Position numbers and translations under genes: made by a program | Notes under the pieces: model-generated | Databases searched by the model: none | Seen by the model: the letters and a program-made list of their open reading frames with translations, nothing else | Told to the model about the DNA's origin: nothing | Origin: Bacteroidia bacterium | GTDB lineage: Bacteria; Bacteroidota; Bacteroidia; 2-12-FULL-35-15 | Length of the DNA: 64,000 nucleotides | Direction: 5' to 3' | Assembly (NCBI GenBank): GCA_030654175.1 | Contig: JAURXZ010000030.1 | Location: 434,001 to 498,000, forward strand | In this document: positions 55,187-64,000 of the stretch, in pieces | Numbering within the stretch: the stretch's first letter is position 1 | How the letters are laid out: each line of letters starts with the position of its first letter

Positions 55187-55675
55187 TTACTTTTTAAACT
55201 CAATAGAAACTGAATTTATGCAATAACGTAACCCGGTTGGTGCAGGGCCATCATCAAATACGTGCCCTAGATGCCCGCCACAGGATGCACATGTGATCTC
55301 TGTGCGAACCATTCCGGCAGTTTTATCTTTTGTATATACAACTTTGCTTGAATCAAGTACATCCGAAAAACTTGGCCATCCGCATCCTGCATCAAATTTA
55401 GTATCCGACTTAAACAATTCCTCACCGCAGGCAGCACAGGTATAAATGCCTTTTTCTTTGTGTAAAAAATATTTTCCGGAATAAGGCATTTCTGTGCCCT
55501 TTTTACGTAACACATCAAATTGTTCGGGGCTTAACACTTTTTTCCACTCTTCATCCGTTTTTACAACTTTATTGCTCATGGTACTTTTAGATTTTACGTT
55601 AGTTTGATTGTTCTGACTTTCCCCCTTACATGCAATAAAAGTCAGAGCAATTAAGAGATATACTATATTTTTCAT
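55187..55675 (-). CDS. msrB: Peptide methionine-R-sulfoxide reductase MsrB, lipoprotein
   Basis: Reduces methionine-R-sulfoxide in proteins. 162 residues: a lipoprotein-type signal (LLIALTFIAC), then the MsrB fold. Zinc Cys pairs are visible in CAACGEELF and CASCGGHLGHVF. The catalytic Cys is in RYCINSVSIEF. The resolving-type residues and WPSF core are intact. The lipid anchor places it in the periplasm or on the surface, as expected for envelope repair. It precedes yceI on the same strand by 203 bp. Confidence 0.96.
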   Translation of the reverse strand: MKNIVYLLIALTFIACKGESQNNQTNVKSKSTMSNKVVKTDEEWKKVLSPEQFDVLRKKGTEMPYSGKYFLHKEKGIYTCAACGEELFKSDTKFDAGCGWPSFSDVLDSSKVVYTKDKTAGMVRTEITCASCGGHLGHVFDDGPAPTGLRYCINSVSIEFKK

Positions 55676-56009
55676 GGGAGATAATTATATGATTTATCCT
55701 TTCTTATGAGCGCAAAAACTATACCAATCTATGATGTAAATTAACATCTAAAAACCGAACGCAACAAAATGCTCTATCTGAACGAGTTTATTATCTTTTG
55801 TAGTGAAAAAAACAGGGGAATCAGCAAGGGTAATCGTTCAATAAGCCTCGAATCAGCGGATTAAAAATCGCAAAATGAAGTAAAAAAGAAATTCGCAACA
55901 AATAATTACCTGCTTGAGGTAAAAAACTCAACCGGTGCATCGGTATTGAAAACGATAAAAAAGTAAAGAGAGATAAGGCAATTGTTTTTTATCCTAATGT
56001 AAGATTCTA
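55676..56009. other. Gene-free region with possible coding remnant
   Basis: A 334-bp gap between two minus-strand genes. On the plus strand 55868-55966 is open for 32 codons and ends in NNYLLEVKNSTGASVLKTIKK-stop, which resembles the end of a secreted beta-rich protein, but no start or upstream part is present. Otherwise the region is featureless. Confidence 0.3.
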
Positions 56010-56450
56010 TTAATCATCAGTTGGCTCAGCAGCTTTCTCAAAACTTGCTTTTTTAGGTTTGATCTTTTTTACAAACAAAACATTGATCAACTCATCATCA
56101 AGAGTAGGTACTGTTTTGGACATACCATTAGTAATGGTGACAGGGAAATCATAACGCAATTTTTTCTTTACCAAAGCATAAGTTCCATCTTCCAGTTTTG
56201 TATACATTGCTATAATCCGGCCATCTTTTACATCACACTTTCCATTAAAACACTCCGCATCGCTTCCGGTTCTGAAAGTAATAATAACATCCGAATAAGT
56301 ACCATCAGCAACATCGTCAGCACCACGAGCTTCAAATTTTTGAGCCCATTTTATATAGCAGTTGCTGTCTTCTTCAACTTTTTTGCTTGCCTGCGCAAAA
56401 ACAGTAATGGTTACAATAAATAAAGCAAGAGTAAATAATATTTTTTTCAT
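56010..56450 (-). CDS. Small secreted protein of unknown function
   Basis: 146 residues with a cleavable signal peptide (MKKILFTLALFIVTITVFAQA). The mature part has two or three Cys (NCYIKW, AECFNGKC), which could form disulfides, and no family motif I can place. The spacing to neighbours suggests a separate unit. The function is unknown. Confidence 0.75.
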   Translation of the reverse strand: MKKILFTLALFIVTITVFAQASKKVEEDSNCYIKWAQKFEARGADDVADGTYSDVIITFRTGSDAECFNGKCDVKDGRIIAMYTKLEDGTYALVKKKLRYDFPVTITNGMSKTVPTLDDELINVLFVKKIKPKKASFEKAAEPTDD

Positions 56451-56658
56451 ATCAATAAGTTATAGTAGTGCAAATTAATTAAAATAAGTTCATAAATATA
56501 TAAATTATCTACAATAATTTCAAATGTTAGCCCAAAAGAACTTATTTTTATATCTCATTAAGAAAAGAAACATTTCCATACTTTTTCTGTTTTCAACCGA
56601 TGGTATCGGTTTCATATTTTCGTATATTCGAACAACCTTAGGTAATTTTTAATATTTT

Positions 56659-57231
56659 ATGAGTAGATCTCTTATTGAAAACAATTTAAAAGAAGCCCAT
56701 CAGCTGCTTGAACAGTTCATAGCAGAACCCAAAAACACGGATGCAATTGAAAAAGCCGGGAAATTATTAGTTGAAACTTTTAAAAGTGGGAACAAAGTGA
56801 TATCCTGTGGCAATGGTGGTTCTATGTGCGATGCCATGCATTTTGCAGAAGAACTGAGCGGCCGTTTTCGTGAAGACAGAAAAGCATTGCCTGCAATTTC
56901 TATTTCTGACTCCTCCCATATTTCCTGTGTAGCAAACGATTATGGATATGATAAAGTTTTTTCACGTTATATTGAAGCTATCGGAAACAAAGGGGATGTT
57001 TTATTGGCGATCAGCACCAGCGGCAATTCAATAAATATTATCAATGCTATTAATGCCGCTACACAAAAAGGCATGACTGTAATAGGGTTAACCGGGAAAA
57101 CGGGTGGTGAAATGGCAGCCTTATGCAACATTGAAATACGCGCACCGCACAGTCAATATGCCGACAGAGCCCAGGAAATACACATTAAGGTGATACATTC
57201 TCTGATACATTTTGTTGAAAATAATTTGTAA
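56659..57231 (+). CDS. gmhA: D-sedoheptulose 7-phosphate isomerase (SIS domain)
   Basis: Isomerises sedoheptulose 7-phosphate to the heptose precursor for LPS or surface sugars. 190 residues, full-length SIS fold: [46 protein letters not shown] and the C-terminal [22 protein letters not shown], which carry the metal and active-site residues. A 7-bp dyad, AACCGAT-GGT-ATCGGTT, lies upstream (56595-56611). It is followed 11 bp later by yifB. Confidence 0.92.
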   Translation: MSRSLIENNLKEAHQLLEQFIAEPKNTDAIEKAGKLLVETFKSGNKVISCGNGGSMCDAMHFAEELSGRFREDRKALPAISISDSSHISCVANDYGYDKVFSRYIEAIGNKGDVLLAISTSGNSINIINAINAATQKGMTVIGLTGKTGGEMAALCNIEIRAPHSQYADRAQEIHIKVIHSLIHFVENNL

Positions 57232-57242
57232 CCCATAAAAAA

Positions 57243-58781
57243 ATGCTTGTAAAAACATACGGTAGTGCAGTTTATGGGATCAATGCCACCACTGTAACAG
57301 TTGAAACCAATATAAATCCCGGTATAAATTTCTTTTTAGTGGGCTTGCCCGATAGTGCTGTAAAAGAAAGCCAGCAACGAATTGATGCCGCATTAAAAAA
57401 CAATGGTTTTAAAATCCCCGGTAAAAGTATTGTAATTAATATGGCACCTGCTGATATACGCAAGGAAGGCTCTGCTTACGACCTAACCATTGCAGTTGGA
57501 ATATTAGCAGCATCCGGTCAAATAAAATCAGATACAGTAAGCGACTATATAATAATGGGCGAACTTTCACTCGATGGTGGGTTGCAACCCATTAAAGGGG
57601 TATTACCGATTGCTATAAAAGCGAAAGAAGAAAAGTTTAAAGGTATAATCCTTCCAAAACAAAATGCCAAGGAGGCTGCTATTGTTAGTGGTTTAGAAGT
57701 GTATGGAGTTGAAACGATAAAAGAAGTGATTGATTTTTTTAATGAAAAAATTAAACTTGAACAAACAATTGTAAATACAAGAGATGAGTTTTTCTTAAAA
57801 ATAAATGATAACGAATTAGATTTTGCTGATGTAAAAGGACAGGAAAATATTAAGCGTGCCCTGGAAATTGCCGCTGCTGGCGGACATAATGTAATATTGA
57901 TAGGGCCTCCGGGTTCCGGAAAAACAATGCTGGCAAAACGTTTACCCACTATTTTACCCCCGATGAATTTACACGAAGCACTTGAAACTACAAAGATCCA
58001 TAGTGTTGCAGGTAAGATGGGAAAAAATGTAGGGCTCGTTTCTACGCGTCCATTCCGTTCGCCTCACCATACGATCTCGGATATCGCTTTAGTAGGTGGA
58101 GGAAGTGTACCACAACCTGGCGAAATTTCATTGGCACATAACGGTGTTTTATTTTTAGATGAATTGCCTGAATTTAAGCGCACAGTTCTGGAAGTGATGC
58201 GCCAACCTTTAGAAGACAGGGTGGTAACTATTTCCCGTGCTAAATTTTCGGTGGAGTACCCTGCAAGTTTTATGTTGGTAGCTGCCATGAACCCTTGTCC
58301 TTGCGGATATTACAACCATCCTGAAAAAGATTGTGTTTGTCCTCCGGGCACAGTACAAAAATATTTAAACAAAATATCCGGGCCATTATTAGATAGAATA
58401 GATATTCATGTTGAAGTAACACCTGTATCCTATAATGAACTGGCTGCTGAGCGTTTATCTGAAAAGAGTACGATTGTAAGAGGGCGCGTCATTCAGGCAC
58501 GCGAAGTGCAGGAGAAGCGTTATATAAATAATGACGGGGTGCATTGTAATGCACAAATGAGTTCGAAACAATTGCGCGACATTTGTAAAATTGATGAAGC
58601 AGGAAATCAATTGCTTAAAACTGCAATGGAGAAATTAGGATTATCAGCACGCGCGTATGATCGAATCTTAAAGGTAGCACGCACAATTGCTGACCTGGAT
58701 GGAATTGAAAAAATTGAAACAAATCATTTGGCAGAAGCTATTCAATATCGGAGTTTAGATAGAGAAGGCTGGGCTGGGTAA
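57243..58781 (+). CDS. YifB/ComM-family Mg-chelatase-like AAA ATPase
   Basis: 512 residues. An N-terminal Lon-protease-like domain ([37 protein letters not shown]) precedes the Mg-chelatase-type AAA core: Walker [15 protein letters not shown] at about residue 221, LFLDELPEF (Walker B), then [18 protein letters not shown] with a Cys-rich element. ComM-type members act in branch migration of transforming DNA; others are uncharacterised. It starts 11 bp after gmhA, so the two are co-transcribed. Confidence 0.95.
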   Translation: MLVKTYGSAVYGINATTVTVETNINPGINFFLVGLPDSAVKESQQRIDAALKNNGFKIPGKSIVINMAPADIRKEGSAYDLTIAVGILAASGQIKSDTVSDYIIMGELSLDGGLQPIKGVLPIAIKAKEEKFKGIILPKQNAKEAAIVSGLEVYGVETIKEVIDFFNEKIKLEQTIVNTRDEFFLKINDNELDFADVKGQENIKRALEIAAAGGHNVILIGPPGSGKTMLAKRLPTILPPMNLHEALETTKIHSVAGKMGKNVGLVSTRPFRSPHHTISDIALVGGGSVPQPGEISLAHNGVLFLDELPEFKRTVLEVMRQPLEDRVVTISRAKFSVEYPASFMLVAAMNPCPCGYYNHPEKDCVCPPGTVQKYLNKISGPLLDRIDIHVEVTPVSYNELAAERLSEKSTIVRGRVIQAREVQEKRYINNDGVHCNAQMSSKQLRDICKIDEAGNQLLKTAMEKLGLSARAYDRILKVARTIADLDGIEKIETNHLAEAIQYRSLDREGWAG

Positions 58782-58866
58782 TATTTTTTGAAGTTTCGAT
58801 CTTTGCTTTTTCTGTTAAAAAGTGATGTAATATTTTTTAAAGAAGAATTATTAATTTTACTCATTG

Positions 58867-58953
58867 GGCGTTCCTTTCTTAAAAAAGAAAGGTCGGGCTT
58901 TACGCTTCAATCTTTTCTAAACAGAAAAGGATTTACGCTGCAATCCCTAACGC
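58867..58953 (-). repeat. Two-hairpin dispersed repeat, copy 4
   Basis: Read on the minus strand: GCGTTAGGGATTG, GATTGAAGCGTAAAGCCCG and GAACGCC. Stems are CTTTTCT / AGAAAAG and CCTTTCTT / AAGAAAGG. It is between yifB and the first PD40/TPR gene. Its second stem is the same as in copy 3, its first as in copy 2. Confidence 0.85.
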
Positions 58954-59009
58954 AGCATTAACCATAAAAGAGTTACGAATACTCTTACAAACAGTTCATC
59001 GAAAAGAAA

Positions 59010-61139
59010 ATGCTTAAATTCTATTTAACAATTATTGTTGCTGTAATCATTGGAATTAATTATTCGAATGCGCAAAACGCTGTAAATACAAGCGCAAAGC
59101 AATATTTTGATGCCAAACATTATGGCAAGGCGCTTAAAAAATATCTGGAGGAATATGAAAATAAAAAAGATGACCTCGAAATTAATTATAATATAGGATT
59201 CTGTTATCTCCATATAAACGATGACAGATCAAAAGCCATTCCCTACCTCGAATTTGTTTATAACAAAGGTGATTATAAAGATGATCTATTGTTAAATCTG
59301 GGGCTTGCTTATATGTATGCGTATAAGTTTGACGAAGCACTTACCTATTTTGATAGCTACCAGAAATTAATTTCATCTAAAAAAGCAGAGCTGGTAGAAA
59401 ACTATTACGAAGACCTCCAAAGCGGAAAACTTGACTACCAAAAAAAGATCACAACGGGTAACTTCAGTCTTATTGAGCATTATATTGAGAATTGTGAAAG
59501 TGCAAAGGAATTGGTTAAAATACCTGTGAACGTAACATTCGAAAATTTAGGAAAAGAAGTGAATTCAAAATATGAGGATTTTTATCCTTTCATTACCCAA
59601 AGCCAGGGAACACTGTACTTTTCATCCCGCAGGGAAGAAAACCCTCTTAAATCAATAAACTCACAAGGTTATTTCACTTCAGATATATATGTTTCGGAAG
59701 CAAAAGAAGGACAATGGAAAAAACCAAAAAACTTAGGACCTGTTGTTAATTCAGATGCCAACGAACAATGTGTTTATGTGATGCCGAATGGAAAAAAAAT
59801 GATCATTTTTCAGGATAATGAAAATGTTACTGGTGATATTTACACAGTACCTCTTCAAAAATTGCTTCAGCAACCTCCGGTTGTTTTAGTGGAACCTATC
59901 AATACTGAATTCCGCGAATTTGAAGGCTGTATCACAGAAGATGAAAACATGTTGATCATCTCCAGTGATAGATCAGGAGGTTTTGGAGAAACTGATCTAT
60001 ATGTATTTCATAAACTTCCCAATGGGGAGTGGGGCGCACCAGCTAATTTAGGGCGGCAAATAAACACTAAATACAAAGAAGCATTTCCAATGTATGACGA
60101 AAAAAATCAAACCTTGTATTTTGCATCGGAAGGACATACTAATATGGGAGGTTTTGATATTTTTAAATCTCAATTTGACACGACAATTCAAAAATTTGAA
60201 CCACCTGAAAACATTGGTTATCCTATCAATACTCCTAATGATGATATGGTATTCAGCCCTTCAGAAAACCATCGTGATGGATATATTTCTGCAGTAATGA
60301 ACGAAGGATTCGGAGACCTTGATCTGTATAAAGTAGTTTTTAATGATATTGAAAGCCGGCCAACAATACTCAAAGGTATAGTGTCATCAGCTGATGGGGC
60401 GGACAAAGAAATGAATGCAACTATATCTGTAAAAAATGTACAAACTGATAAAGTAATAGATTCAAAAAAGGTAAATCCCCAAAGTGGACGATACATTTTT
60501 GTAGTTGATCCGGGGAAATATGTATTAAAAATATCAAGCCCGGATCATGCTGATTTTGAAGAGGAAATAAATGTGTTTGATAAATCGGATTATGTTTTTG
60601 AAATAGAAAAAAACTTTACACTTCAAAAAACAGGGGGGGCTTCGTCTTCAATTAAAGATGTTTCCAAAACAGATTCTGCAAAATCATTGAAAACGATAGT
60701 AAGAGGTGCTATATTAACAACTGACACCTTACAAAACCAGATCGATGTAGAAGTATCCGTTCTGGATCCAAAAACACGAAAAAAACTGGAGGGGAAAAGC
60801 GCAAACACTCAAAGTGGTAAGTACTTTTTTGATCTATATCCGGGCATCTATATATTAGCTGCTTCAAGCCCGGGCTATGCTGACTTTGAACAAGAAATAA
60901 TTATTGGCAAAACAGATCAGACCATCGAAATAGAAAAAAATATAGTGCTTCAAACAAATGAAGAAATGGCACTTTCTGTTAAAGAAAAATTAAAAAAAAC
61001 AACTGTAAAACCAAAGGCTGCCCCGATAAAAAAAACTGCCAAACCTGCAAAAAAATCTAAAAAAACAAAAAAGAAAGCCCCTGCGCCTGTAAAGAAAAAA
61101 ACTAAATCAACTACGAAAAAAAAACAGAAAGCAAAGTAA
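59010..61139 (+). CDS. TPR-PD40 secreted protein with Lys/Pro-rich tail
   Basis: 709 residues with signal peptide (MLKFYLTIIVAVIIGINYSNA). Three TPR-like repeats span residues 25-115. A WD40-like (PD40) propeller follows with repeats such as LYFSSRREENPLKSIN, GCITEDENMLIISSDRSGG and YFASEGHTNMGGFDIF. Then come two carboxypeptidase-regulatory-like domains (ILKGIVSSADGA, IVRGAILTTDTL). The last about 60 residues are Lys/Pro/Ala-rich. The OmpA domain usual in Bacteroidota relatives is absent. It is paralogous to the gene at 62029. An envelope-associated role is inferred. Confidence 0.88.
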   Translation: MLKFYLTIIVAVIIGINYSNAQNAVNTSAKQYFDAKHYGKALKKYLEEYENKKDDLEINYNIGFCYLHINDDRSKAIPYLEFVYNKGDYKDDLLLNLGLAYMYAYKFDEALTYFDSYQKLISSKKAELVENYYEDLQSGKLDYQKKITTGNFSLIEHYIENCESAKELVKIPVNVTFENLGKEVNSKYEDFYPFITQSQGTLYFSSRREENPLKSINSQGYFTSDIYVSEAKEGQWKKPKNLGPVVNSDANEQCVYVMPNGKKMIIFQDNENVTGDIYTVPLQKLLQQPPVVLVEPINTEFREFEGCITEDENMLIISSDRSGGFGETDLYVFHKLPNGEWGAPANLGRQINTKYKEAFPMYDEKNQTLYFASEGHTNMGGFDIFKSQFDTTIQKFEPPENIGYPINTPNDDMVFSPSENHRDGYISAVMNEGFGDLDLYKVVFNDIESRPTILKGIVSSADGADKEMNATISVKNVQTDKVIDSKKVNPQSGRYIFVVDPGKYVLKISSPDHADFEEEINVFDKSDYVFEIEKNFTLQKTGGASSSIKDVSKTDSAKSLKTIVRGAILTTDTLQNQIDVEVSVLDPKTRKKLEGKSANTQSGKYFFDLYPGIYILAASSPGYADFEQEIIIGKTDQTIEIEKNIVLQTNEEMALSVKEKLKKTTVKPKAAPIKKTAKPAKKSKKTKKKAPAPVKKKTKSTTKKKQKAK

Positions 61140-61196
61140 ACAGCCGGATCATGTAACTTTTTTATTTAACATTCGTTTTAATGAAAAAACTAAATC

Positions 61197-61913
61197 ATGA
61201 AAGCGCTGAGCCAAAACTGGATCGTTGAAAACCTAATTGACTTCGAATACAAAAAATATGAATTGTTGGGTTATTTGCAAGGAATAAAACAAGAATTTAA
61301 AGATGAAAAATTATATCCCGCATTAAGCGATCTGATTGCGCATTACAACAATCTGATCACGATCAAAAACAACAAACAGCAACTGAGCGAATCGTTTGGG
61401 AAATCGCTGTCGAAAATAGATTTTGAAAAACTAAAATTAATTTACGAATCGATTGAAAAAGACAATCAACTGCTTTCTGAGATAGAAAACATCATAGATT
61501 TTTCAATTCCCCAACTGGAGAGTCATTTAAAAGAAGGCAAAGATATTTACAACACCATGGAGGGCAATATGCAAATTGAGCCCATCGGCATAACGCCTTT
61601 AAATACCAACGAAGGTTATATGTTCATTAATGATGGAAAGCAAAACGAAACTTTTGTACACCAATACAACATTACTTTTTTTGAACATGCTAACGAGAAC
61701 TTTCGTGGCATACACACTTCTTTTATTACCTCCTTCGCCTACTCTTACATTAACACTTTTGAGAGTATAAAAATTCAACTTATAAAAGAAAAACCTCAGT
61801 TACCAAATCCTGCTGTTTTTGCTATAAGCAGCCAAAAAGAATATCCCCTCACCGAAAGTTTCATTCCTATCGCAAAACGCACCTTGGTGAGATATATCAG
61901 CACCTTAAGCTGA
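61197..61913 (+). CDS. Conserved-looking cytoplasmic protein, unknown function
   Basis: 238 residues without signal peptide or membrane segment. The N-terminal half is helical (WIVENLIDFEYKKYELLGYL, LIAHYNNLITIKNNKQQL), with a likely coiled coil from about residue 60 to 110. It has no motif I can name. It sits between the two PD40/TPR paralogues and precedes the perfect 27-bp hairpin. A partner role with the flanking genes is possible but unsupported. Confidence 0.7.
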   Translation: MKALSQNWIVENLIDFEYKKYELLGYLQGIKQEFKDEKLYPALSDLIAHYNNLITIKNNKQQLSESFGKSLSKIDFEKLKLIYESIEKDNQLLSEIENIIDFSIPQLESHLKEGKDIYNTMEGNMQIEPIGITPLNTNEGYMFINDGKQNETFVHQYNITFFEHANENFRGIHTSFITSFAYSYINTFESIKIQLIKEKPQLPNPAVFAISSQKEYPLTESFIPIAKRTLVRYISTLS

Positions 61914-61930
61914 TCAATTCAGAAAAAAAA

Positions 61931-62004
61931 TCAATTATACAATTTTGCAGTATGCAATTGGCTATATATTTAGTAACTTGCATACTGCAAAATTGTATAA
62001 TTGA
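61931..62004. repeat. 27-bp perfect hairpin between orphan gene and PD40 paralogue
   Basis: The arms 61931-61957 and 61978-62004 are exact reverse complements of 27 bp with a 20-base loop. They contain CAATTTTGCAGTATGCAA, a word close to one found upstream of alaS (24469-24486). The stem ends in TTAATTTTT, so it could be a transcription stop for the orphan gene. Confidence 0.8.
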
Positions 62005-62028
62005 TTAATTTTTCTGCACGACAAAAAA

Positions 62029-63651
62029 ATGCATAAACTCCATTCCACTCTACTTGTTTTTTTATTCAGTTTGATCTGTAATTATTCATATGCACAGCCT
62101 GCTGAAAAATTAACTGCAAAAGATTATTTAGCCGAACAAGATTATAACCATGCACTTGAAGAATTCCTGAAACTTTATAAGAATAAAAAAACTGACCCGG
62201 AAATTAATTTCCAGATCGGTTTTTGTTACCTCGCCATCAATGACGACAAATCAAAAGCAATCCCCTATTTAGAGTTTGTTTATAATAAAGGAGGTTATAA
62301 GGATGAACTGCTTTTATACATGGGCTTAGCTTATATGCACGGTTATAAATTTGATGATGCAATTAAATTTTTTAATGAATACAAAACGAAGATCAAAAAG
62401 TTCGAAGAAATAGATCGTTACATTGAGAATTGTGAAAATGCCAAAAAATTTATAAAAACACCGGTGAATGTAACATTCGAAAATTTAGGGAAAGAGATCA
62501 ATTCAAAGTTCCCTGATTATTATCCTTTTGTAACGCAAGATCAATCTACACTTTATTACACAACCCGCAGAGAAGGCCGCTCACAAAAATTAAAAAGCTG
62601 GCAGGGGTATTTCACTTCTGATATTTATTTTTCAAAAGTGGTTGCAGGTCAGTGGTCAAAACCTAAAACGATCGGCCCTATGATCAACTCTGCTGAAGAC
62701 GAACAGTGCGTTTACGTTACCCCGGATGGTAAAAGGATGATCGTATACATGGATAATGAATTAGGGTCAGGCGATCTTTTTATGACAACAATGAAAAACA
62801 AAGCTTTTCCGAGACCTGTTGGCTTCATTGAGCCCGTTAACACTCTTGAGCTTGAATTGGAAGGATGTATCACAGAAGATGGCAATATGCTTATTGTTTC
62901 AAGTGACAGAGCAGCGGGATTAGGAGAAACAGATCTGTATATGTTCAAAAAACTTCCTGTAGGAGAGTGGGGAAACCCTATTAATCTTGGGCCTAATGTA
63001 AATACTAAATACAAGGAAGCTTTCCCAGTATATGATGAAAAAAACAAGGTTTTATATTTTGCTTCCGAAGGGCATTCAAGTATGGGAGGTTCTGATATTT
63101 TCACATCTAAATTTGATACGGAAACTCAAACATTCGGACCGGCAGTAAATATGGGGTATCCAATCAATACTCCTGAAGAAAACCTCGAATTTACTCTGGC
63201 TGCGAATAAACGGGATGGTTATATTGCTGCTGTGAGAAAAGAAGGTTTCGGAGATCTTGATATTTACAAAGTAATATTTAATGATGTTGAAGATAAACCT
63301 TCGGTGGTTAAAGGTGTGATATCAACAAGTGATTCATTAAAAAAAGACATTGAAGCTGTCATATCTATAATCGATGAGAAAACGAAGGAAAAAATAGATT
63401 CAACAATTGCAAATCCAATAAGTGGAAAATATGTACTTTCTGTATATCCAGGAAAATATATAGTGATTGTAACAAGTCCGGGGTTTGAGGATTATAAGGA
63501 AGTATTAAATGTGTTTGATAAATCGGATTACGTTTTTGAAATAGAAAAAAACATAAAGATCTTAAAGCCGGGTGAATCATTATCTACCACAGTGAAAGAT
63601 GCTACGAAAGGCACGAATGTAAAGCCTGTTAAAACACCTCCAAAGAAATAA
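62029..63651 (+). CDS. TPR-PD40 secreted protein, shorter paralogue
   Basis: 540 residues with signal peptide (MHKLHSTLLVFLFSLICNYSYA). Same plan as the gene at 59010: TPR-like repeats, PD40 propeller (LYYTTRREGR, LIVSSDRAAGLG, YFASEGHSSMGGSDIF), then a single carboxypeptidase-regulatory-like domain (VVKGVISTSDSL). It lacks the second such domain and the Lys-rich tail. A segment of about 45 bp (around 63508-63552) is nearly identical to 60570-60613. No OmpA domain is present. Confidence 0.88.
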   Translation: MHKLHSTLLVFLFSLICNYSYAQPAEKLTAKDYLAEQDYNHALEEFLKLYKNKKTDPEINFQIGFCYLAINDDKSKAIPYLEFVYNKGGYKDELLLYMGLAYMHGYKFDDAIKFFNEYKTKIKKFEEIDRYIENCENAKKFIKTPVNVTFENLGKEINSKFPDYYPFVTQDQSTLYYTTRREGRSQKLKSWQGYFTSDIYFSKVVAGQWSKPKTIGPMINSAEDEQCVYVTPDGKRMIVYMDNELGSGDLFMTTMKNKAFPRPVGFIEPVNTLELELEGCITEDGNMLIVSSDRAAGLGETDLYMFKKLPVGEWGNPINLGPNVNTKYKEAFPVYDEKNKVLYFASEGHSSMGGSDIFTSKFDTETQTFGPAVNMGYPINTPEENLEFTLAANKRDGYIAAVRKEGFGDLDIYKVIFNDVEDKPSVVKGVISTSDSLKKDIEAVISIIDEKTKEKIDSTIANPISGKYVLSVYPGKYIVIVTSPGFEDYKEVLNVFDKSDYVFEIEKNIKILKPGESLSTTVKDATKGTNVKPVKTPPKK

Positions 63652-63713
63652 AATTCTTATTACCGGGTCTCCTGAAGGAATGGAAACCATTCACAAGTGA
63701 AACAGATCAGCAG

Positions 63714-63748
63714 AAAAAAGGCTCCGTAAAAAATACGGAGCCTTTTTT
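63714..63748. terminator. Bidirectional intrinsic terminator
   Basis: AAAAAA-GGCTCCGTA, loop AAAAA, TACGGAGCC-TTTTTT: a 9-bp GC-rich stem flanked by A and T runs, lying between the convergent PD40 gene and the partial gene at the window end. It can stop transcription in both directions. Confidence 0.93.
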
Positions 63749-63769
63749 ACAACCAAATAAATTTCTGAT

Positions 63770-64000
63770 CTAGTTTGCTTTTGCAGATGCTTTGATAATC
63801 GCATAAACCTTATTTGCAATATCTTCAGAATACGCTGCTCCACTTACAGAAAAATTATCTAAAGGACGTTGATCCAAAATTGAATAAACAGCGCCATCTT
63901 TTTCAATATAATATGCAAAATGTGCTTCCGGCTGGTATTTGATGCCGTTTTCTTCATCTTTCATTTGCATTGAATATGCAAAACCATTAGGCTCTTCTAC
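63770..64000 (-). CDS. Partial unknown protein, 5' end outside window
   Basis: Only the C-terminal 76 residues are visible; the frame stays open to the window edge. The segment EAHFAYYIEKDGAVYSILDQRPLDNFSVSGAAYSEDIA has no recognised motif. It converges on the PD40 paralogue across a strong terminator. Confidence 0.65.
   Translation of the reverse strand, partial: VEEPNGFAYSMQMKDEENGIKYQPEAHFAYYIEKDGAVYSILDQRPLDNFSVSGAAYSEDIANKVYAIIKASAKAN

Overview
This AT-rich window comes from a member of the Bacteroidota, probably an environmental lineage. The lineage is inferred from several marks: promoters of the TTTG / TAnnTTTG type, type IX secretion (T9SS) C-terminal sorting domains, gldF/gldG gliding-motility genes, a NuoG without its large molybdopterin domain, a YtxJ-type bacillithiol-system protein, and DUF5606, PadR-PspC-GIN and PD40/TPR families. 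No tRNA, rRNA, CRISPR array, integrase or transposase was seen. The genus cannot be fixed from the sequence.

Layout. 1-11.4 kb: most of a complex I operon (nuoE, F, G, H, I, J, K, L, M, N, all +), preceded by the 3' part of an unrecognised gene. 11.6-21.2 kb: two tandem paralogous genes, about 4.7 kb each, for secreted collagen-like fibre proteins. They share leader and repeat architecture but end in different heads (tail-collar-like versus C1q-like). 21.3-22.6 kb: an overlapping ECF sigma factor / single-pass membrane protein pair. 22.7-28.8 kb: MerR regulator, M23 peptidase, divergent alaS, ung, then a small lipoprotein gene plus ytxJ. 29.1-32.1 kb (-): padR, pspC-like and GIN-domain genes. 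32.5-38.1 kb: T9SS-exported subtilase, DUF5606 protein, M3 oligopeptidase. 38.2-39.8 kb: a cassette-like patch with an FRG-domain gene and an orphan gene between imperfect palindromes, then a DinB protein and a DUF1566-like lipoprotein. 41.5-47.9 kb (-): murB, a GT2 glycosyltransferase, an MsbA-like ABC exporter, lysA, lysC. 48.1-52.9 kb (+): gldF, gldG, a DUF4340-like gene, dnaN. 53.1-64 kb: secreted esterase, yceI, msrB, a secreted orphan, gmhA, yifB/comM, two PD40/TPR paralogues around an orphan, and a partial gene at the edge.

How the genes fit together. The nuo genes encode a respiratory proton pump. lysC and lysA supply diaminopimelate and lysine, which with murB feeds peptidoglycan and envelope building, alongside the ABC exporter and glycosyltransferase. 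GldF/GldG belong to gliding and cell-surface export, and the subtilase and esterase carry T9SS-type tails. MsrB, YtxJ and Ung are repair and redox functions.

The least explained layer is the dispersed repeats. A two-hairpin element of about 90 bp occurs four times with different but self-complementary stems. A 110-bp element sits about 10 bp upstream of the alaS and murB start codons, and its terminal 29-bp half precedes nuoN in the same position. A GC-rich palindrome lies in the nuoE-nuoF gap and, in frame, inside lysA. Several other genes, especially within the nuo operon, have a different repetitive sequence directly before their start codons.
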